A DNA stretch of 64,000 nucleotides from positions 65,284 to 129,283 of the forward strand of contig JADHRW010000002.1 of the NCBI GenBank assembly GCA_016777225.1, read 5' to 3'. The position numbers and the translations under genes are program-made. Under the pieces are notes generated by a model. It did no database searches and was not told the DNA's origin. It was given only the letters and a program-made list of their open reading frames with translations. This document shows positions 58,734-64,000 of this stretch, piece by piece. How positions within the stretch are numbered: position 1 is the first letter of the stretch; every line of letters begins with the position of its first letter. Source of the stretch: Candidatus Thalassarchaeum sp. (GTDB taxonomy: Archaea > Thermoplasmatota > Poseidoniia > Poseidoniales > Thalassarchaeaceae).

Positions 58734-59207
58734 ATGCCGACTTACGTAGCGATTACTATGGATGAGGCTGTGGAAGTTAAGGTAGCAAGAACTCATGACG
58801 ATGCTTTGCTCCCAACAAAAGGAAGTATTCATGCAGCAGGTTGGGATCTATACTCGCTTGAAAATACAGTAGTTAGTCGTAGAAGTAGTACCATGGTTAG
58901 AACTGGTCTGCATGTTGCAATACCTGAAGGCTATGAGGGACAAGTCAGAGCACGCTCTTCATTGGGAAAGAAAGGATTAATCCTTCCACATAGTATAGGA
59001 ACAATTGATGCAGATTATAGAGGTGAATTATTTGTATTAATGACATGGATTGGAGAAGGAGATTCATATCTAATACAGAAAAATGAAAGAATAGCACAAC
59101 TATTAATTACGCCCATTCCTAAATCAAAATTCATAGAAGTAGATATAGAAAATCTCGGCGTAACAGAAAGAGGAGATGGCGGTTTTGGTTCCACTGGAAG
59201 ATTTTAA
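58734..59207 (+). CDS. dut: dUTP diphosphatase (trimeric dUTPase)
   Basis: IHAAGWDLYSLENTVV...GYEGQVRARSSLGKKGLILPHSIGTIDADYRGELFVLM...NERIAQLLITPI...RGDGGFGSTGRF: motifs 1-5. Confidence 0.93.
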   Translation: MPTYVAITMDEAVEVKVARTHDDALLPTKGSIHAAGWDLYSLENTVVSRRSSTMVRTGLHVAIPEGYEGQVRARSSLGKKGLILPHSIGTIDADYRGELFVLMTWIGEGDSYLIQKNERIAQLLITPIPKSKFIEVDIENLGVTERGDGGFGSTGRF

Positions 59208-59292
59208 ATTGCAACTTTGAAGGAAAAAAAACCAATATAATAGATAGTTTGTTTCCGATGGCTTGATACAGGGCGGATTCTAGGACAAAACG

Positions 59293-59886
59293 ATGCCACT
59301 AAGCGTAGACGATCTTCGTGCCAAAGTACAACAATACCGTAGTAACGGTTTAAACACACAACAGATAGCAGATGAATTATCTCTTTCCCAGACAACAATT
59401 CAGTGGTTATCTACTGAAAAATATTCTAATAATGTAATTTCAGAAGATAGACCTACTGATGTCCAAGTAGGATGGAGATCTGTAGCAGTAAAGGCCAGTA
59501 GAATAGAAGCGATATCATATATTTTTGCAGATATTATTGAAGAAGAAATAGGTGATGAAGTAGATACCATTGTAGGTATCAGTATAAACGGTATACCTTT
59601 TGCACAGGCTATTGCAGGACAATTAGATTTAGATTTAGCAGTTAGTCGTTCAATTAGTGAAGAGGAGGGAGCACATATTTCAGAAATATTTGCTAATGTT
59701 TCAGGAAAAATGGTGGTTATTGTTGATGATGTAGTGTCATCAGGAACCACACTTAAGAAAACAATAAATAATCTAAGAAATGCAGGTGCAGATGTTAGAC
59801 TTTGTCTAGTTCTAGCGAATAAATCAGAAGTAAATGCTCTCGAAGGAGTGCCTCTGCGAGGATTAGTCAGAGTAGTGACTGTTTGA
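59293..59886 (+). CDS. HTH + PRTase protein (GfcR/orotate phosphoribosyltransferase-like regulator)
   Basis: N-terminal HTH LNTQQIADELSLSQTTIQWLS; PRTase VVIVDDVVSSGTTLKKTINNLRNAGADVRLCLVLANK. Confidence 0.85.
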   Translation: MPLSVDDLRAKVQQYRSNGLNTQQIADELSLSQTTIQWLSTEKYSNNVISEDRPTDVQVGWRSVAVKASRIEAISYIFADIIEEEIGDEVDTIVGISINGIPFAQAIAGQLDLDLAVSRSISEEEGAHISEIFANVSGKMVVIVDDVVSSGTTLKKTINNLRNAGADVRLCLVLANKSEVNALEGVPLRGLVRVVTV

Positions 59887-59895
59887 GGCAGAAAA

Positions 59896-61470
59896 ATGCA
59901 CTGGGCTGATCATACCGCAATGCGGCTAACAGAACAATATGGACCTCAAGTTATTGCTTCAGGAATCACACCATCAGGTGAATTTCACATTGGACATCTA
60001 CGTGAAATTTTAACGGCAGAAATGATACATAGAGCATGTCTAGATGCAAAAATTGATTCCGAATATATTTTCATAGTTGATTCAATGGATCCTCTAAGGA
60101 GGGTCTATAGTTTTCTCTCAGATGAATATGAAAAATACATAGGTTATCCACTTGTAAATATCCCTGCACCCAATCCTGATGGATCACCTAGTAATGAAGG
60201 AAAAAATTATGCAAATCATTTTCTAGGACCATTCTTAGAATCATTAAAAGAAATTGGAGTATATCCTAGAGTAGTGATGAATCATAAAACTTATGAAGAC
60301 GGAGAATTTGCAGAGAAAATAGATTTAGCAATAAATAATAAAGAAAAAATTCATGAAATTATTGAAAATATTTCTGGAAGAGAATTACCAGAAGATTGGT
60401 TTCCATATAATCCAATTGGTAGTGATGGAAGCATGGATGGAGTTAGGGTAACTGGTTATGAAAGGCCGTATGTATTCTGGACAGATAAACATGGAATTGA
60501 TGGTCGTTCAGATATTAGAAAAGCAGATGGGAAAATGCCTTGGAGAGTAGATTGGGCTGCGAGATGGGGCATTCATGGAATTACATGTGAACCTGCTGGT
60601 AAGGACCATGGTGCATCTGGAGGAAGTTTTGATACAGGCATACCGATTTGCAAGTTATTAGGAAGCGAACCTCCTGGAAAAATGGTGTATGAATGGATAC
60701 AATTGAAAGGCAGTGGTCCTATGTCAAGTTCTAGTGGGAATACTATTGGCCCGATAGAAGCCTTAGATCTAGTTCCACCAGAAATCTTGAGATACATAAT
60801 TGCCAGAACTAAAGTCAAAAAGCATATTGATTTTGACACGGGACCTTCCCTATTTGAGACAGCAGATGAATATGAAAGATTAGTATCAAATCCTCCGTCA
60901 GGGGAGGGTTTGAGTAAAAAGAAAAAAGTAGCTAAAGATACTATACTAGGGTCTCTAAGATTAAGTCAAGTCAATAGAGGAGAAGACCCATCAAAATCAA
61001 TAGCAGGTGTATCATTTCGTCATTTAGCAATGCTAGCTCAAATTAAGTCAAGAGATCAAGACATATGGGATTCACTGAATAATAGTAAACACATAGATGG
61101 GGAGCCAAATGAATCATTGGTTGGGCGTCTATCTCGAATGAGAAATTGGATTGAAGGAGTGCACTTCCCTGATGACGCAAGAATAAGAATACAAGGACAA
61201 ATTAGTGAAGAAAATAAACAAAAACTAACAGAACAACAAAAGTTATTTCTATCTGAATTATCATCAGAATTTGAAAGTTGTGAGTGGACTGAAAACAGAG
61301 TTAATGAATTGATTAGAGAAATTACAATGAAAATAGGAATTGGACGTAGAGAAGGCTATGTCGCACTATATTTATTGATATTAGGAACTGATTATGGACC
61401 TAGAATCGCATCGATTATAACGGAATTGAGTAGAAAACAAATAATGCAGATATTTTCAAAATCGCTCTAA
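59896..61470 (+). CDS. lysS: Lysyl-tRNA synthetase, class I
   Basis: ITPSGEFHIGHLREILTAEMIHRAC, FIVDSMDPLRRVYSFL, KMSKS-like PMSSSSGNTIGP; convergent 15-nt overlap with downstream gene. Confidence 0.95.
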   Translation: MHWADHTAMRLTEQYGPQVIASGITPSGEFHIGHLREILTAEMIHRACLDAKIDSEYIFIVDSMDPLRRVYSFLSDEYEKYIGYPLVNIPAPNPDGSPSNEGKNYANHFLGPFLESLKEIGVYPRVVMNHKTYEDGEFAEKIDLAINNKEKIHEIIENISGRELPEDWFPYNPIGSDGSMDGVRVTGYERPYVFWTDKHGIDGRSDIRKADGKMPWRVDWAARWGIHGITCEPAGKDHGASGGSFDTGIPICKLLGSEPPGKMVYEWIQLKGSGPMSSSSGNTIGPIEALDLVPPEILRYIIARTKVKKHIDFDTGPSLFETADEYERLVSNPPSGEGLSKKKKVAKDTILGSLRLSQVNRGEDPSKSIAGVSFRHLAMLAQIKSRDQDIWDSLNNSKHIDGEPNESLVGRLSRMRNWIEGVHFPDDARIRIQGQISEENKQKLTEQQKLFLSELSSEFESCEWTENRVNELIREITMKIGIGRREGYVALYLLILGTDYGPRIASIITELSRKQIMQIFSKSL

Positions 61471-63474
61471 AAGATCTGAGAAAATTTCAGAAGTATGTCC
61501 AGTAGATCTTGCTGCTAATCTTCTAACTATTAATTCAGGAGTTGATTTGGCAATATGATTTCTTTTTGGTGTTCTATCAACAATTAGGTCCATATTTTCA
61601 TCTAGTCCTTGGGCTTCAATACCATCAATTCTCACATCTCCACCCATTACTTTAGAGATTGCAGTACCTATATGAGTAACCAATAATACATTGGTATCTT
61701 CATTTTCACATGAGGCAGACAAAAGCCCTCCTAATATTACAGAGGCCGAGCCGGGTTCAGTAATTGCTTCAAGTTCATCTGCAAGTATAACTTTTCGATT
61801 ATTTGAAACTAGTACTTCTGCAAGTTTTTTTAGGGTTCTTTCTAAAGCACCTGCAGACTGAGTACCTGACACTTTAGCAAGTATATGTAATTCATCTAAA
61901 AGCCCTACTGAAGCATGAGATGCTGGAACAGGTAATCCAGAATGAGCTAGTAAAATCATTGACCCTAGAGTTTCAAGGAGAGTTGTTTTTCCTCCTGAAT
62001 TTGCACCTGAAAGTAATGCTATCCTCTCCCTTTCTCCTTGAGGTGCTACTTCACCTATGCCGTAAGTAACGGGATCAGGTTCACAATCTAACAGAATATG
62101 ACGACCATCTTTCATCCAAACTCCAGGATATAATCTTGAAAATTCGGGCATTGTACATCTATTGCTTACTGCCCATTGACCGATTCCTAACCACATATCA
62201 ATTTCAATGAACTTTGATATTGCTTGCCTTGCAGGTTTCATAATCTTCACTGTTGAGTTAGCGATTGCAATTTCACCCTCGGTTCTCTCTGATAAAATTG
62301 CTGAGTCTAGCTCAGTTTCTATTTGTTCTATTGATTCTCGGTTAATTACACATGGATATTCACTAGAATAGAATTCACTAGGTATTGAGATATTAGTATT
62401 TTCTAAATATTTTTCTAATCTTCTAATCCCATCTTGAAGTGAAAAATCAATTGTGTCTGCAACTGTACTTTTCAACCTACGTTCTAAACTACTAATATCT
62501 GAATAGTATGAAAGGACTTCATCGCCATCAAATGAAATTGTTGCATCTGAAGTTCCAGATACAATCGCATCATTAACCCCTGCTTCAATTGACTTTACTT
62601 CACCCCATAGACCATCACGAGATTTTTCTAAATTTAGAAGACTGACTGAATCATTATCTAAAGATTGTAATAATAGAGGTAGATTTTCTAGTTGTTCTAA
62701 AGGTTCAGATATTTTTTCTCCGATAATACTTATTGGCCATACTTCATCTAATAAACTAGAAATAATTGATAAATTTACAGAATTTAATTTTAACCATTGA
62801 AGTGGAATTTCAGGCACTAGTTTGTATAATAAATCATCAGATTTGCCGACTACCCATCCTGAAGGAATCTCCTCTGGAGCCCCGGTTCCAATCCAAGTAA
62901 CTCGAGGAATTCCTAGATAATCTTGCCATTTTTCATCATCTGAACGAACTAATATCCTACATCTATTATTAATATGGCTTAATTCTTCTATTACATCTGT
63001 ATTTGGTACGACAATGACTCTTTCGATACGTGTAGCAGGTTCTTTTGTATAACTAAGCCCAGATATATGGCTTATCCAAGATTCAAATGAAGATTTATTA
63101 TCCGTTACAAATCGAATCGCATTTTTAGACCAAATTGCTCTAGATTGTATCTCCGAAAAATTAGATTTTGTAAGTGGGTTTAGTATTGTTAGTCGATCTT
63201 TAGCAGCCTTTGTTTTAATGTGGAATGAAATATTCTCAATTAAATCGCGATGCAGTTTACGTCCCTCATCAGTAGTAGTTACTTCTCCGACTTGACCATT
63301 AGCCGAATTAATTAATTTCACTGCTCTTTGAGGAGAAATTCCTTCAATTCCTGATAGTGTACTAACATCACCATCTTCAAGAGCACGTTCTACATCTTCT
63401 AAAGATCCTATTTCCAAAACTAGTTTTTGTGCAAGAGTTTCACCTATACCAGGTATTTCTGTCAGGGACATCAT
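61456..63474 (-). CDS. Archaeal MutS-related ATPase with N-terminal helix-hairpin-helix
   Basis: HhH LTEIPGIGETLAQKLVLEIGSLE; MutS-type Walker A ALLSGANSGGKTTLLETLG, ILADELEAITEPGSASVILGGLL, LLVTHIGTAISK. Confidence 0.9.
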   Translation of the reverse strand: MMSLTEIPGIGETLAQKLVLEIGSLEDVERALEDGDVSTLSGIEGISPQRAVKLINSANGQVGEVTTTDEGRKLHRDLIENISFHIKTKAAKDRLTILNPLTKSNFSEIQSRAIWSKNAIRFVTDNKSSFESWISHISGLSYTKEPATRIERVIVVPNTDVIEELSHINNRCRILVRSDDEKWQDYLGIPRVTWIGTGAPEEIPSGWVVGKSDDLLYKLVPEIPLQWLKLNSVNLSIISSLLDEVWPISIIGEKISEPLEQLENLPLLLQSLDNDSVSLLNLEKSRDGLWGEVKSIEAGVNDAIVSGTSDATISFDGDEVLSYYSDISSLERRLKSTVADTIDFSLQDGIRRLEKYLENTNISIPSEFYSSEYPCVINRESIEQIETELDSAILSERTEGEIAIANSTVKIMKPARQAISKFIEIDMWLGIGQWAVSNRCTMPEFSRLYPGVWMKDGRHILLDCEPDPVTYGIGEVAPQGERERIALLSGANSGGKTTLLETLGSMILLAHSGLPVPASHASVGLLDELHILAKVSGTQSAGALERTLKKLAEVLVSNNRKVILADELEAITEPGSASVILGGLLSASCENEDTNVLLVTHIGTAISKVMGGDVRIDGIEAQGLDENMDLIVDRTPKRNHIAKSTPELIVRRLAARSTGHTSEIFSDLLERF

Positions 63475-63553
63475 AATTGGTTTTAGAATTTCGAGGTAAT
63501 TAAGGAAATCGCAAAAAAAGTTCTTTATTGATTATCTTATGATGCTAATAACT

Positions 63554-64000
63554 CTAAAGCGAGCCTATCTCTAATAGTCTTGGCTCAGGGATTCCATCCA
63601 TAGCTTCAGCTATAGCAAGAACTTCCATTCTAGCACCAGCCATAGTAGTCACAAATGGAATATTAAGTTCGACTGCTAGTCTTCTCATCATATTACCATC
63701 GAGAACTGCACCGCCAGTATTTCTAGGAGTATTAATAATCAGATGAATTTTACCTTGACGCATTAAATCTAAAGCATCAGGAGTCATTCCTTCTGTGATT
63801 CTATAACATGTTTCCACTTCTAATCCGCCTTTATCGCGTAATACATTAGCGGTTCCTTTAGTTGCATAAATTTTGAAACCTAAATCGATTAAAGATTTAG
63901 CTTGATTGATAATATTATCTTTATCACTATCCTTTACCGTAATGTATACACCACCTTCAGTTGGAACCGGTGATTCTGTTGCTAATCTCGCTTTCAGATA
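63554..64000 (-). CDS. carB: Carbamoyl-phosphate synthase large subunit, C-terminal (MGS-like) part; truncated by window edge
   Basis: YLKARLATESPVPTEGGVYITVKDSDKDNIINQAKSLIDLGFKIYATKGTANVLRDKGGLEVETCYRITEG...LIINTPRNTGGAVLDGNMMRRLAVELNIPFVTTMAGA. Confidence 0.93.
   Translation of the reverse strand, partial: YLKARLATESPVPTEGGVYITVKDSDKDNIINQAKSLIDLGFKIYATKGTANVLRDKGGLEVETCYRITEGMTPDALDLMRQGKIHLIINTPRNTGGAVLDGNMMRRLAVELNIPFVTTMAGARMEVLAIAEAMDGIPEPRLLEIGSL

Noticed and set aside
1-64000. CRISPR arrays, transposases, integrases, toxin-antitoxin or restriction genes
   Set aside because: None seen by reading; the only RHH gene has no recognisable toxin partner. A profile search would be needed to exclude divergent cases.

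Overview
This 64 kb window is AT-rich, gene-dense archaeal chromosome. The gene set (TFB, aRF1, aIF2-beta, class I LysRS, archaeal Nog1-type GTPase, XPD-like helicase, aspartate-rich surface proteins) and its compactness suggest a marine Euryarchaeota lineage such as Poseidoniales (Marine Group II). That placement is inference, not a search result. Core metabolism includes glyA (partial), glycine cleavage gcvPA/gcvPB/gcvT, guaAB, purE, a sufS/sufE/DUF59 Fe-S module, gdhA, lipA, a four-gene 2-oxoacid dehydrogenase complex, lipB, ubiX, argS, prf1, a UMP kinase, dut, lysS and carB (partial). There are two tRNA genes, Asn(GTT) and Leu(TAA). I saw no rRNA, CRISPR array, transposase or prophage. Items most worth a second look: (1) a predicted seven-bladed beta-propeller fused to an amino-acid-type ABC permease with a large multi-TM insertion, followed directly by its ATPase, with no solute-binding protein adjacent; (2) a 921-aa Ca-binding-repeat protein with a CxCH N-terminus and PGF-CTERM-like C-terminus, whose 40-aa repeats keep or lose two Cys together; (3) a 2988-aa TgpA-like transglutaminase/DUF4129 surface protein in which the expected catalytic His is Thr; (4) a probable CTG start for lipB; (5) a 35759..38920 ORF falsely extended through an antisense tRNA-Leu; (6) a 38-aa zinc-ribbon microprotein missing from the ORF track; (7) a perfect 11-bp palindrome containing GTATGA/TCATAC next to a ribbon-helix-helix regulator gene. 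No defence or mobile system was found.
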